A stretch of DNA of 64,000 bases from Rhodoferax sp. U11-2br (lineage in GTDB: Bacteria > Pseudomonadota > Gammaproteobacteria > Burkholderiales > Burkholderiaceae_C). The stretch covers positions 84,645-148,644 of the forward strand of contig NZ_JAHFZF010000008.1 of NCBI RefSeq assembly GCF_018619435.1. Direction: 5' to 3'. A program made the position numbers and the translations under genes. Under the pieces are notes generated by a model. The model was not told where the DNA came from and made no database searches. It saw only the letters and a program-made list of their open reading frames with translations. Below, one piece after another: positions 53,172 through 62,629 of the stretch; positions within the stretch are counted from its first letter, which is position 1, and each line of letters starts with the position of its first letter.

Positions 53172-55778
53172 ATGAAATATGACAAACAACAACAAGGCCT
53201 CAAGCCGCCTACACTTCAAGCCATGTCTCTGCCCCTTTCCTCGCCTGCCGACAGCCCGGATACGCTCAACCCACGCGCCAGATTGCGCCGTTGGTGGAAG
53301 GGTCAAACGGCCCACCGCCAGGACAGGCTGGCCATGCTGGCACCGCTGGCGGCGGTGTTGCTGTTTCTGGCCGCCATCCTGTCGGCGTTTGCCTACCTGC
53401 GTTTTGAAGAAATCGCGCGCGAGCGCGAGGCCATCCACCGCGATGTGGAGTACTCCCAGCAGCGGGTACGCCTGCGCCTGCTCGAGCAGCAGGAGCAGCT
53501 GATGCGTTTCGCCCGCGAAATGGCCGGGCGCGAGGTCTCAGAGGACAGTTTTCTCAGCCGTGCCGAAGCCTTTAGCAACCAGTTCCCAGAGATCCAAAGC
53601 ATGACCTGGATGGACGACGGCTTTCGGGAACGCGGCAGTTTTGACGCCAGCGGTGTTCTGGCGCGTTCCTCCAAACAAAGCGCCCAGATCCGCCGCCGGG
53701 TGGAGGAAACCGTGCAGAACTACCTGCTGGTGCGCGACGTGTTGTTGCCTGTGTATTCAACCCCGCGCAAGCAGGACAACGGCCCCACCCTGGTGCAGTT
53801 GCACCTGCCCCTGATCGACAAAACCCGCTTCAAGGGTGACCTGATCGTGACCTACTCGGTCGATGCGATCTTCCGTTACGGTGTTCCGTCCGAGGTCACG
53901 TCCAAATACGCCATCGCTTTTCTGGACGCCGACGGCAAGGTGCTGGCAGGCACCAGCCTGGTCGAGAAAACCCTCACCCGCAGCATCTTGCCCTGGGCCA
54001 ATCCGGTCAATGCCTACCAGCTGCCAGTGTCACCCATCGGCAATGGTTTGTCGCTGCGTGGCCAGGCCTACCGCACCTCCCTGGGGGTAATCGGCAGTGG
54101 CCTGTTCTGGCTGGTGATGGTGCTCAGTGCGGTGACGGCCTGGCTGTTGCTGGCCAATTGGCGTCACACCCGAAGGCGCATCCAGGCACAAGAGGCACTG
54201 ATCCGCGAAACCGCTTTTCGCCGGGCCATGGAAAACTCGATGCTCACCGGCATGCGCGCGCTTGACCTGCACGGGCGCATCACCTATGTGAACACCGCGT
54301 TTTGCCAGATGACGGGCTGGAGCGAGGCCGAACTGGTGAACCAGACCGCTCCCTTCCCGTATTGGCCCGAAAGTGACCACGAAGCGCTCAGGGCCAGGCT
54401 GCGCGAAGAACTCGCCGGCCTGATCCAGCCCAGCGGTATCCAGTTCCGGGTGAAACGCAAGAACGGTGACATCTTTGAGGCGCACCTGTATGTCTCGCCC
54501 CTGATTGATGCCTTTGGCCAGCAAACCGGCTGGATGACCTCGATGACCGACATCACCGAGCCGACCCGGGTGCGTGAACAACTCGCCGCCTCGCACGAGC
54601 GTTTCACCGCAGTGCTGGAAGCGCTGGATGCCTCCATCTCGGTGGCCCCACTGGGCAGCCACGAGCTGCTGTTTGCCAACAAGTTATACCGCCTGTGGTT
54701 TGGCACCGAAGCCCAGGGACACCTGCAACTGGTGGCTGAAGCCGGTGTGCCTGCCCTCAACCACAGTGACGAATCACAGGACATGGTGGACGCCTTTGCC
54801 GGCCTGCCCACCAGCCAACTCTCAGACAAGGAGGCCGAGAGCGCCGAGGTGTATCTGGGCAGTCTGGGCCGCTGGCTGGAGGTGCGCACCCGCTACCTGA
54901 GCTGGGTGGATGGTCGCCTGGCGCAGATGGTGATTGCCACCGACATCACCGCACGTCGCATGGCCGAAGAGCAGGCCGAGATCCAGGCCGAACGCGCGCA
55001 GGCGTCGAGTCGTTTGATCACCATGGGGGAAATGGCCTCCAGCGTGGCACACGAGCTCAACCAGCCACTCACCGCCATCAACAACTACTGCAACGGCATG
55101 CTCTCGCGCATCAAAGGCAACCAGATCACCCAAAACGAGCTGCTCGGCGCGCTGGAAAAAACCGGCCGCCAGGCGCACCGGGCCGGGCAGATCATCCAGC
55201 GCATCCGCTCGTTTGTACGGCGCAGTGAGCCCAACCGCAGCATTGCCAATGTGAGCACCCTGGTGTCCGAAGCGGTGGAACTGGCCGAAATCGAGCTGCG
55301 TCGGCGCAACGTCAAGCTCAACCAGTATGTCGCCCCCAACCTGCCCAACATCCTGGTGGACCCGATCCTGATCGAACAGGTGCTGCTGAACCTGCTGAAA
55401 AACGCCGCCGAATCCATCGACACCGCCCAGAAGCCCACCGCACAGCGTCTGGTGAAACTGCGGGTGGCCACGGCCTGGGTCGATGACAAGTCGGTGGTCG
55501 AGTTCAAGGTGTCCGACTCGGGCCAGGGCATTGCGCCGGAGGTCATGGCGCGGCTGTACGAGGCGTTCTACTCGACCAAGCCCGAAGGCATGGGCATTGG
55601 CCTGTCTTTGTGCCGCTCAATTGTCGAATCCCATCTGGGCAGAATGAAAGCGGAGAACCTCTACAATGGCGAGGCTGTCGTTGGCTGCTGTTTCACGTTC
55701 TGGATACCCAACCCGGACCCACTCTCAGCGCCGCCCGCGAAGCGTTCTGAACAACCAGGATTTCAGGTACCGTCATGA
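53172..55778 (+). CDS. Membrane PAS sensor histidine kinase (FixL/DctS-like)
   Basis: This is an 868-residue kinase from the ATG at 53172; the ATG at 53223 is an alternative. A membrane helix at about 55-75 (LAPLAAVLLFLAAILSAFAY) and a second at about 305-325 enclose a periplasmic sensor of about 230 residues. Cytoplasmic parts: a PAS domain (about 350-470, ITYVNTAFCQMTGWSEAE), a second PAS-like region, HisKA with phospho-His in SVAHELNQPLTAIN, and HATPase_c with N box LLNLLKNAAES, DSGQGIAPE and GMGIGLSLC. The stop overlaps the regulator start. The layout resembles DctS of DctSR systems. The signal is unknown. Confidence 0.9.
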   Translation: MKYDKQQQGLKPPTLQAMSLPLSSPADSPDTLNPRARLRRWWKGQTAHRQDRLAMLAPLAAVLLFLAAILSAFAYLRFEEIAREREAIHRDVEYSQQRVRLRLLEQQEQLMRFAREMAGREVSEDSFLSRAEAFSNQFPEIQSMTWMDDGFRERGSFDASGVLARSSKQSAQIRRRVEETVQNYLLVRDVLLPVYSTPRKQDNGPTLVQLHLPLIDKTRFKGDLIVTYSVDAIFRYGVPSEVTSKYAIAFLDADGKVLAGTSLVEKTLTRSILPWANPVNAYQLPVSPIGNGLSLRGQAYRTSLGVIGSGLFWLVMVLSAVTAWLLLANWRHTRRRIQAQEALIRETAFRRAMENSMLTGMRALDLHGRITYVNTAFCQMTGWSEAELVNQTAPFPYWPESDHEALRARLREELAGLIQPSGIQFRVKRKNGDIFEAHLYVSPLIDAFGQQTGWMTSMTDITEPTRVREQLAASHERFTAVLEALDASISVAPLGSHELLFANKLYRLWFGTEAQGHLQLVAEAGVPALNHSDESQDMVDAFAGLPTSQLSDKEAESAEVYLGSLGRWLEVRTRYLSWVDGRLAQMVIATDITARRMAEEQAEIQAERAQASSRLITMGEMASSVAHELNQPLTAINNYCNGMLSRIKGNQITQNELLGALEKTGRQAHRAGQIIQRIRSFVRRSEPNRSIANVSTLVSEAVELAEIELRRRNVKLNQYVAPNLPNILVDPILIEQVLLNLLKNAAESIDTAQKPTAQRLVKLRVATAWVDDKSVVEFKVSDSGQGIAPEVMARLYEAFYSTKPEGMGIGLSLCRSIVESHLGRMKAENLYNGEAVVGCCFTFWIPNPDPLSAPPAKRSEQPGFQVPS

Positions 55779-56401
55779 GTTTGATCCCCAAAAAAGGCAC
55801 CGTGTATGTCGTTGATGACGATGAAGCCGTGCGAGATTCCTTGCAGTGGATGTTGGAGGGCAAAGATTACCGGGTCAGGTGTTTCGACTCCGCCGAATCC
55901 TTCCTGAGCCGCTACGACCCGCGCGAAGTGGCCTGCCTGATCATCGACATCCGCATGCCAGGCATGACCGGCCTGGAACTGCAGTCCCGTCTGATCGACG
56001 CCCATTCCCCCCTGCCCCTGGCCTTCATCACCGGCCACGGTGATGTGCCGATGGCGGTGGACACCATGAAAAAGGGCGCGATGGACTTCATCCAGAAGCC
56101 GTTCCAGGAAGAACAACTGGTGCCGCTGGTGGAGCGCATGCTGGAGCAGGCCAAAGGGGCTTTTGCCGAATACCAGAGCACGGCCGCACGCGACGCCCTG
56201 ATGGCGCGCCTGACCCTGCGCGAGTCCCAGGTGCTGGAACGCATTGTGGCGGGCCGCCTCAACAAACAGATCGCTGACGACCTGGGCATCAGCATCAAGA
56301 CGGTGGAGGCGCACCGCGCCAACATCATGGAAAAGCTCAACGCCAACACCGTGGCCGACCTGCTGAAAGTGGCCCTGGGACCCAATGCGGTCAAAGCCTG
56401 A
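55775..56401 (+). CDS. FixJ-family response regulator
   Basis: This is a 208-residue transcription factor. The receiver (residues 8-125) has the acidic cluster VVDDDEAV, phospho-Asp in IIDIRMPGMTG, Thr in ITGHGDV and Lys in IQKPFQE. The LuxR-type helix-turn-helix (about 140-200) reads LTLRESQVLERIVAGRLNKQ and then ISIKTVEAHRANIMEKL. It is translationally coupled to the kinase by ATGA. The position beside divergent aceE makes PDH expression a possible target. Confidence 0.94.
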   Translation: MSLIPKKGTVYVVDDDEAVRDSLQWMLEGKDYRVRCFDSAESFLSRYDPREVACLIIDIRMPGMTGLELQSRLIDAHSPLPLAFITGHGDVPMAVDTMKKGAMDFIQKPFQEEQLVPLVERMLEQAKGAFAEYQSTAARDALMARLTLRESQVLERIVAGRLNKQIADDLGISIKTVEAHRANIMEKLNANTVADLLKVALGPNAVKA

Positions 56402-56420
56402 GCCCGAACCTGCTTCTCTT

Positions 56421-56478
56421 GTGCTATTTTTAGAATAGCTATCAACGCCCGCCCCGTAAGGACTAGCGGGCTTTTTTT
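56421..56478 (+). repeat. Dispersed intergenic repeat, copy overlapping a terminator
   Basis: ATTTTTAGAATAGCTATCAA and then CGTAAGGACTAGCGGGCTTT match the repeat layout. The right half has become a GC-rich stem with a T-run, so the repeat appears to supply the regulator terminator. Confidence 0.6.
56447..56478 (+). terminator. Rho-independent terminator of the kinase-regulator operon
   Basis: GCCCGC (56447-56452) pairs with GCGGGC (56466-56471) around a 13-base loop, followed by seven T. It lies between the FixJ-type gene and folD. Confidence 0.85.
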
Positions 56479-56492
56479 ATGATGGATTTGCG

Positions 56493-57359
56493 ATGAACAC
56501 ACCTGCCCCCACCGCCCAGATCATTGACGGCGTGGCCCTGTCCAAACAATTGCGCCTGGATGTGACCGAACGCGCCCGCGCCCTCAAGGCCCGTGGCATC
56601 ACCCCCGGCCTGGCGGTGATCCTGGTCGGTGACAACCCGGCCAGCCAGGTTTATGTGCGCAACAAGGTCAAGGGCTGTGAAGACTGCGGTTTTCACTCGG
56701 TGCTCGAAAAGTACGAAGCCAGCCTCAGTGAAGCCGAGTTGCTGGCCCACATTGCCCGGCTCAATGCCGACCCGGCCATCCACGGCATCCTGGTGCAGTT
56801 GCCGGTACCCAAACACATTGACGCCAGCAAGGTGATCGAGGCGATTTCGCCCTTGAAGGATGTGGATGGTTTCCACATTGCCAGCGCCGGTGCGCTGATG
56901 ACCGGCATGCCGGGTTTCTGGCCCTGCACGCCTTATGGTTGCATGAAGATGCTGGAGTCCATTGGCTACGACCTGCGTGGCAAACACGCGGTGGTGATTG
57001 GCCGCTCCAACATCGTAGGTAAACCCATGGCCATGATGCTGCTGCAGAAAAACGCCACCGTCACCATCTGCCACAGTGCCACGGCTGATCTCAAGGCCAT
57101 GACACTTCAGGCCGACGTGATCGTGGCGGCGGTGGGCAAGCGCAATGTGCTGACCGCCGACATGGTCAAACCCGGCGCGGTGGTGCTCGATGTGGGCATG
57201 AACCGCAATGACGAAGGCAAATTATGTGGCGACGTCGACTTTGACGGTGTGCGCCAGGTCGCGGGCTACATTACCCCGGTACCGGGTGGTGTCGGCCCGA
57301 TGACCATTACCATGTTGCTGGTCAACACCCTTGAAGCCGCCGAACGCAGCACCATCTGA
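56493..57359 (+). CDS. folD: Bifunctional methylenetetrahydrofolate dehydrogenase / cyclohydrolase
   Basis: This 288-residue cytoplasmic enzyme interconverts 5,10-methylene-THF and 10-formyl-THF with NADP+. Catalytic Lys is in [13 protein letters not shown]. The signature [13 protein letters not shown] and the NADP-binding [14 protein letters not shown] are intact, as is [15 protein letters not shown] at the C-terminus. The start [13 protein letters not shown] is typical. The gene follows the terminator and is 5 bp from prlC, so the two form an operon. Confidence 0.97.
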   Translation: MNTPAPTAQIIDGVALSKQLRLDVTERARALKARGITPGLAVILVGDNPASQVYVRNKVKGCEDCGFHSVLEKYEASLSEAELLAHIARLNADPAIHGILVQLPVPKHIDASKVIEAISPLKDVDGFHIASAGALMTGMPGFWPCTPYGCMKMLESIGYDLRGKHAVVIGRSNIVGKPMAMMLLQKNATVTICHSATADLKAMTLQADVIVAAVGKRNVLTADMVKPGAVVLDVGMNRNDEGKLCGDVDFDGVRQVAGYITPVPGGVGPMTITMLLVNTLEAAERSTI

Positions 57360-57364
57360 GCACC

Positions 57365-59422
57365 ATGACCAATCCCCTACTCTCTTTTGACGACCTGCCC
57401 GCGTTTGACCAGATCCGCCCGGAGCATATCGAACCGGCGCTGGAGCAGCTGCTGACCCAGGCCAACCAGGCGCTCGAAAGCGTCACCGCACCAGCTTTCG
57501 AGGCCAAGTGGGACAACATGGCCCGTGTGCTCGATGTGGCCACCGAGCAGTTGTCACGCGCCTGGGGCGCCGTCAGCCACCTCAACAGTGTGGCCGACAG
57601 CCCCGAGTTACGCGCGGCCTTCAATACCGCCCTGCCCAAGGTCACCGAGTTCTACACCCGCCTGGGTGCCGATGAACGCCTGTACGCCAAGTACAAAGCC
57701 ATTGACGCCAACACGCTGACACCCGAACAACGCCAGGCGCACAAAAACGCCTTGCGCAACTTTGTGCTCGGTGGTGCTGAGTTGCAAGGTGCAGCGCGCG
57801 AACGTTTTGCCGCGATTCAGGAGTTGCAGGCCGCAGCCAGCCAAAAATTCAGCGAAAACGCGCTCGACGCGACCGACGCCTTTGCCTACTACGCCACGCT
57901 GGACGAGCTAAACGGTGTGCCCCACGACATTCTGCAGGCCGCCCAATCGGCCGCGCAGGCAGATGGCAAAGAGGGCTACAAACTCACGCTCAAAATGCCG
58001 TGTTACCTGCCCATCATGCAGTTTGCCAAAAGCAGCGCGCTGCGTGAAAAGCTGTACCGCGCCTATGTGACACGCGCTTCCAACCAGGCCGATGAGGCCA
58101 GCCAGAAGTTTGACAACTCCGAGCTGATCAAGGAGTTGCTGGCGCTGCGCCTCGAAGAAGCCCAACTGCTGGGCTACGCCAACTTTGCCACCCTCTCGGT
58201 GGTGCCCAAGATGGCCGAGTCGCCCGACAAAGTCATCCACTTCCTGCGTGACCTGGCAACACGTGCCAAACCCTTTGCCGAACAAGACCTGGCCGACATG
58301 CGCAGCTTTGCGACGGAACAGCTGGGCCTGACTGACCCGCAGGCCTGGGACTGGCCCTATGTCAGTGAAAAACTCAAGGAAGTCCGCTACGCCTTCAACG
58401 AGCAAGAAGTTAAGCAGTACTTTCCGCTGCCCAAGGTGCTGGCCGGTCTGTTCCAGATTGTCGAAACCCTGTTTGAGGTGCAGATCCGCGAAGACCATGC
58501 CCCGGTCTGGCACGAAGATGTGCGCTTTTACCGCATCGAACGTGCGGCGACAGACGGCGCCGCCAGCACGCTGGTCGGCCAGTTTTACCTGGACCCGACC
58601 GCGCGCAACGGCAAACGTGGGGGCGCCTGGATGGACGACGTGCGTGCCCGCTGGTTGCGCCCCGACACCCACACCCTGCAAACCCCGGTGGCGCACCTGG
58701 TGTGCAACTTTGCCGCCAGTGTGGCAGGCCGCCCGGCCTTGCTGACACACGACGATGTCACCACCTTGTTCCACGAGTTTGGCCATGGCCTGCACCACCT
58801 GCTGACCCAGGTGAACGAGCGCGATGTGTCGGGCATCAGCGGTGTGGAATGGGATGCGGTGGAGTTGCCCAGCCAGTTCATGGAGAACTTCTGCTGGGAG
58901 TGGGAGGTGCTCAAGAACATGACCTCGCACGTCGACACCGACGAGCCGCTGCCGCGTGCCCTGTTTGACAAGATGCTGGCGGCCAAGAACTTCCAGAGTG
59001 GTATGCAGACGCTGCGCCAGATCGAGTTCTCGCTGTTTGACATGTTGTTGCACAGCGCCCACGACCCGGCCCAGGACATCATGCCCTTGCTACAACAGGT
59101 GCGTGATGAAGTGGCGGTGTTGCAGCCTCCGAGCTGGAGCCGTACCGCCCACACCTTCAGCCACATTTTTGCCGGAGGGTATGCGGCGGGTTATTACAGC
59201 TACAAATGGGCCGAGGTGCTCAGCGCGGATGCGTATGCCGCCTTTGAGGAAACCATGGGCGCTGAAGGCCAGCCTAGTCTGGACACCGGTCGGCGTTACC
59301 GCCAGGCGATCCTGGAGGCAGGTGGTAGCCGCCCGGCGATCGAGTCTTTCAAGGCGTTTCGCGGACGCGAGCCGCTGCTGGACGCCTTGTTGCGGCACCA
59401 GGGCATGGTCCAAACGCGTTAA
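57365..59422 (+). CDS. prlC: Oligopeptidase A (M3 family zinc metallopeptidase)
   Basis: This 685-residue cytoplasmic peptidase degrades short peptides, including cleaved signal peptides. The zinc site is TLFHEFGHGLHH (HExxH near residue 470), and the third ligand is Glu in SGVEWDAVELPSQFMENF. Tyr in AGGYAAGYYSYKW is the conserved transition-state residue of the family. The length is normal for OpdA/PrlC. It begins 5 bp after folD and is followed after 13 bp by the DUF4124 gene. Confidence 0.95.
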   Translation: MTNPLLSFDDLPAFDQIRPEHIEPALEQLLTQANQALESVTAPAFEAKWDNMARVLDVATEQLSRAWGAVSHLNSVADSPELRAAFNTALPKVTEFYTRLGADERLYAKYKAIDANTLTPEQRQAHKNALRNFVLGGAELQGAARERFAAIQELQAAASQKFSENALDATDAFAYYATLDELNGVPHDILQAAQSAAQADGKEGYKLTLKMPCYLPIMQFAKSSALREKLYRAYVTRASNQADEASQKFDNSELIKELLALRLEEAQLLGYANFATLSVVPKMAESPDKVIHFLRDLATRAKPFAEQDLADMRSFATEQLGLTDPQAWDWPYVSEKLKEVRYAFNEQEVKQYFPLPKVLAGLFQIVETLFEVQIREDHAPVWHEDVRFYRIERAATDGAASTLVGQFYLDPTARNGKRGGAWMDDVRARWLRPDTHTLQTPVAHLVCNFAASVAGRPALLTHDDVTTLFHEFGHGLHHLLTQVNERDVSGISGVEWDAVELPSQFMENFCWEWEVLKNMTSHVDTDEPLPRALFDKMLAAKNFQSGMQTLRQIEFSLFDMLLHSAHDPAQDIMPLLQQVRDEVAVLQPPSWSRTAHTFSHIFAGGYAAGYYSYKWAEVLSADAYAAFEETMGAEGQPSLDTGRRYRQAILEAGGSRPAIESFKAFRGREPLLDALLRHQGMVQTR

Positions 59423-59435
59423 AGGAGGTCTGCAA

Positions 59436-60131
59436 ATGGCACATCGTCAGCTTCATATCCATGCTCTCAGAGCACGCAAGCCCTTATCCATATTGGGTGG
59501 ACTGCTATGTTTTTGCACGGCTGCCGTCTTGACCCAGACCTCCGCACAAGCACAGACGCTCTACCGCATCGTCGGCCCGGACGGGCGTGTCACCTTTTCA
59601 GACAAACCCCCGGCCGCTTCGGCCAAAGTGACGCCCCTGAGTGCTGACGGCAAGGACGTCGGCAACGCAGCCAGCGCGCTGCCCTATGAGTTGCGCCAGG
59701 TGGCAGCGAAATACCCGGTGACCCTTTTCAGCTCCAAGGAATGTATGCCCTGTGACGAGGGCCGCACTTTGCTGCGCAGCCGTGGCATCCCCTTCACGGA
59801 GAAAACCGTCGAGAGCAACGACGATGCCGAATCGCTCAAACGCCTGGCCAACACCGGCTCGGTGCCGCTGCTCACTGTGGGTGGCCAGCAGATCAAAGGT
59901 TATTCCGCGCCCGAATGGACACAGTACCTCAACGCCGCCGGTTATCCTGAGAAAAGCAAGCTGCCCGCTGGCTACCGTTATGCCGAGCCCAGCCCACTGG
60001 TGGCGGCCAAACCCACGGAGTCGGCCCCCAGTGCGGCCAAGGCGCCCGAAGCACCCGCCAGAACCAGCGCACCGGCTCCCGCTGCGGCAACGCGGGTGTC
60101 ACCCAGCAATCCGGCAGGTATCCAGTTCTGA
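59436..60131 (+). CDS. Exported DUF4124-glutaredoxin fusion protein
   Basis: This is a 231-residue protein starting at the ATG at 59436 with AAAGGAGG eight bases upstream. A long n-region and signal peptide (cleavage near AQAQ, residue 40) precede a DUF4124 segment (LYRIVGPDGRVTFSDKPP). A glutaredoxin-like domain follows with redox CMPC (KECMPCDEGRTLLRSRGIPF), a cis-Pro in SVPLLTV and GYSAPEW. The C-terminal 55 residues are Ala/Pro-rich. It probably acts as a periplasmic thiol-disulfide protein. Partners are unknown. Confidence 0.88.
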   Translation: MAHRQLHIHALRARKPLSILGGLLCFCTAAVLTQTSAQAQTLYRIVGPDGRVTFSDKPPAASAKVTPLSADGKDVGNAASALPYELRQVAAKYPVTLFSSKECMPCDEGRTLLRSRGIPFTEKTVESNDDAESLKRLANTGSVPLLTVGGQQIKGYSAPEWTQYLNAAGYPEKSKLPAGYRYAEPSPLVAAKPTESAPSAAKAPEAPARTSAPAPAAATRVSPSNPAGIQF

Positions 60132-60323
60132 ATTTGCATCTGCTTACAAAAGACCGTGTCAGGTTCACATAGCTGACACACGAGCCCAGGCGGCAAGCTG
60201 GACAATCAGCGGCTGTTTCAAACACATGCAGACCGACCTCAGCCAACTGCCCAGCGCACCACGCGGCGCCTTGGCACCCATCCCACCCCATCAGCCCTTC
60301 TGGCCACCTGATCTAACTTGAAG

Positions 60324-62576
60324 ATGCCCATTTCACACTTTTGCCGTGCGCTGTTGTTGCTGTGGGTGCTGGTCGGGCCTGCTGTTTATGCCGCCTCTCC
60401 TCTGGATTTGCCCAGCCTGGAGTCCATGACCGACTATCGGCCCAAGATCCCCCTGCGGGTGTACACCAGCGACAACGTGCTGATTGGCGAGTTTGGCCAG
60501 GAGCGGCGGGACTTTGTTGCTATCAAAGACATACCCCTGCTGCAAAAGCAGGCACTGTTGGCAATCGAAGATTCGCGCTTCTACGAACACGGTGGGGTGG
60601 ATTACAAAGGTGTGGTGCGTGCGGTGCTGGCCGACCTGAGCGGCGGACTCAAACAAGGGGCCTCCACCATCACCATGCAGGTCGCGCGCGACTTTTACCT
60701 GACCAAGGAGAAGCTGTTCTCGCGCAAACTCACCGAGGTGATGCTGGCCTACAAGATCGAGGCGGAACTCAGCAAGGACCAGATCCTGGAGCTCTACATG
60801 AACCAGGTCTACCTGGGTCAACGTGCCTACGGTTTCAGCAGTGCAGCACGCATCTATTTTGGCAAATCACTCAAGGACCTGAGCCTGGCCCAAGCCGCGA
60901 TGCTGGCGGGGCTGCCACAGGCGCCGTCCAGCATCAACCCGATCACCAACCCGCAGCGGGCTAAAGCGCGCCAACAATTGGTGCTCAAACGCATGCTGGA
61001 CCTGAAGTACATCACCGAGGCGCAGTACCAGGCGGCACTCAAAGACAACATCCATGTGCTGGCCGAGGGCCAGTCCATCAACAACCACGCACCCTACGCC
61101 GCCGAAATGGTGCGCCAGGCGATTTTTGGCCAGTTCAAGGACGAAACCTACACCCGCGGCATCAACGTCTACACCACCCTGGTCAGCACTGACCAGGACG
61201 CCGCCTACGCCGCAGTGCGCCGCTCGGTGCTGGCCTATGACCAACGGCGCGGGTACCGGGGTCCACAAGCCCAGATCGACCTGCCACGAGACGCCACCGA
61301 GCGCCAAAAGTTGATCGAGGCCACGCTGCAAAAGTACCCGGCCAGCGACACACTGCTGTCCGCCGTGGTGGTATCGGCCACACCCAAAAGTGTGCGGGCG
61401 GTCCTGGCCAACGGCAACAGCATCGAGTTGTTGCCCGAAGGTTTGCGTTTTGCGAGCAATGCTTTGAAAGACAAAGCCCCGGCGGCACTCAAGATCAAGG
61501 CTGGCTCGGTGATCCGCGTCGAGCAGGACAACAAAGGCCGCTGGCGCGTAAGCCAGATACCCAATGTGGGTGCGGCCCTGGTGGCGCTGAACAACCAGAC
61601 CGGTGCCATGCGCGCCCTGGTGGGTGGTTTTGACTTCTACAGCAGTGAGTTCAACCACGTGACCCAGGCCTGGCGCCAACCCGGCTCGGCGATGAAACCC
61701 TTCATCTATTCCGCCGCACTCGATAAAGGTTACACACCGGGCACCCTGGTCAACGACGCCCCATTGACACTCACCAGCGAAGAAACCGGCGGCCAGCCCT
61801 GGCAGCCGCAGAACGACGACAACCAGTTTGACGGTGCCATCACCCTGCGCACCGCGCTGGCCAAGTCCAAAAATGTGGCGGCGGTGCGCCTGCTGCGCGC
61901 CATCACACCGGCCTATGCCCACGATTTTTTACCCCGTTTTGGCTTGGATGTGAGCAAACAACCGGTGAACTACACGCTGGCCCTGGGGACCGGTGCGGTC
62001 ACCCCCTTGCAGCTGGCCGGGGCTTATTCGGTGTTTGCCAATGGCGGCTTTCAGGTCAACCCCTACCTGATCCAGAAAATCACCGACATCCGGGGCAATG
62101 TGTTGTTTGAAGCCGCCCCGGTGTTGCCCGCACAGGAAGCCAACCGGGTGCTTGATGCCCGCAACGCCTTCATCACCGACAGTTTGTTGCGCGAGGTCAC
62201 CAGCTCGGGGACCGCAGCCAGCGCTTCACAGAAACTGGCGCGGCACGACCTGGCTGGCAAAACCGGCACCAGCAGTGACGCGGTGGACGGCTGGTTTGCG
62301 GGCTACAGCGGCAGTACCACCGCGGTGGCCTGGATGGGTTTTGATGAACCGCGCAGCCTGGGCAGCCATGAGTTTGGCGCCACCGTGGCCTTGCCGATCT
62401 GGATCGACTACATGCGCGTGAACCTGGCCAAACAACCGGTGAGCATGCCAACACCTCCGGCGGGTGTGTCGATGTCACAGGGTGACTGGGTCATGGATGC
62501 GTTCTCAGACAACACGGCAACCCGCTCGATTGATCTGGACCCGCTGCAAAAACTCATCGATCTGTTCAGCTTTTAG
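60324..62576 (+). CDS. mrcA: Class A penicillin-binding protein (PBP1A-type)
   Basis: This 750-residue bifunctional peptidoglycan synthase is anchored by an N-terminal helix (residues 7-25). The glycosyltransferase domain has catalytic Glu in AIEDSRFYEHGGVD and the motif QGASTITMQVARDF. The transpeptidase domain has SxxK in GSAMKPFIY, SxN in KSKN and KTG in GKTGTSSDAVDGW. The ATG at 60324 is preferred over a TTG two codons earlier. The protein is somewhat shorter than E. coli PBP1A. The symbol is by type. Confidence 0.92.
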   Translation: MPISHFCRALLLLWVLVGPAVYAASPLDLPSLESMTDYRPKIPLRVYTSDNVLIGEFGQERRDFVAIKDIPLLQKQALLAIEDSRFYEHGGVDYKGVVRAVLADLSGGLKQGASTITMQVARDFYLTKEKLFSRKLTEVMLAYKIEAELSKDQILELYMNQVYLGQRAYGFSSAARIYFGKSLKDLSLAQAAMLAGLPQAPSSINPITNPQRAKARQQLVLKRMLDLKYITEAQYQAALKDNIHVLAEGQSINNHAPYAAEMVRQAIFGQFKDETYTRGINVYTTLVSTDQDAAYAAVRRSVLAYDQRRGYRGPQAQIDLPRDATERQKLIEATLQKYPASDTLLSAVVVSATPKSVRAVLANGNSIELLPEGLRFASNALKDKAPAALKIKAGSVIRVEQDNKGRWRVSQIPNVGAALVALNNQTGAMRALVGGFDFYSSEFNHVTQAWRQPGSAMKPFIYSAALDKGYTPGTLVNDAPLTLTSEETGGQPWQPQNDDNQFDGAITLRTALAKSKNVAAVRLLRAITPAYAHDFLPRFGLDVSKQPVNYTLALGTGAVTPLQLAGAYSVFANGGFQVNPYLIQKITDIRGNVLFEAAPVLPAQEANRVLDARNAFITDSLLREVTSSGTAASASQKLARHDLAGKTGTSSDAVDGWFAGYSGSTTAVAWMGFDEPRSLGSHEFGATVALPIWIDYMRVNLAKQPVSMPTPPAGVSMSQGDWVMDAFSDNTATRSIDLDPLQKLIDLFSF

Positions 62577-62629
62577 CGCTGACAGCGATGTCCCCCAACC
62601 AGGTCAGACGCCTGGTCAGGACCGAACTG

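Noticed and set aside
57908..59062. 384-codon minus-strand frame opposite prlC
   Set aside because: It is inside an intact M3 peptidase gene with its HExxH motif; a codon-bias artefact.
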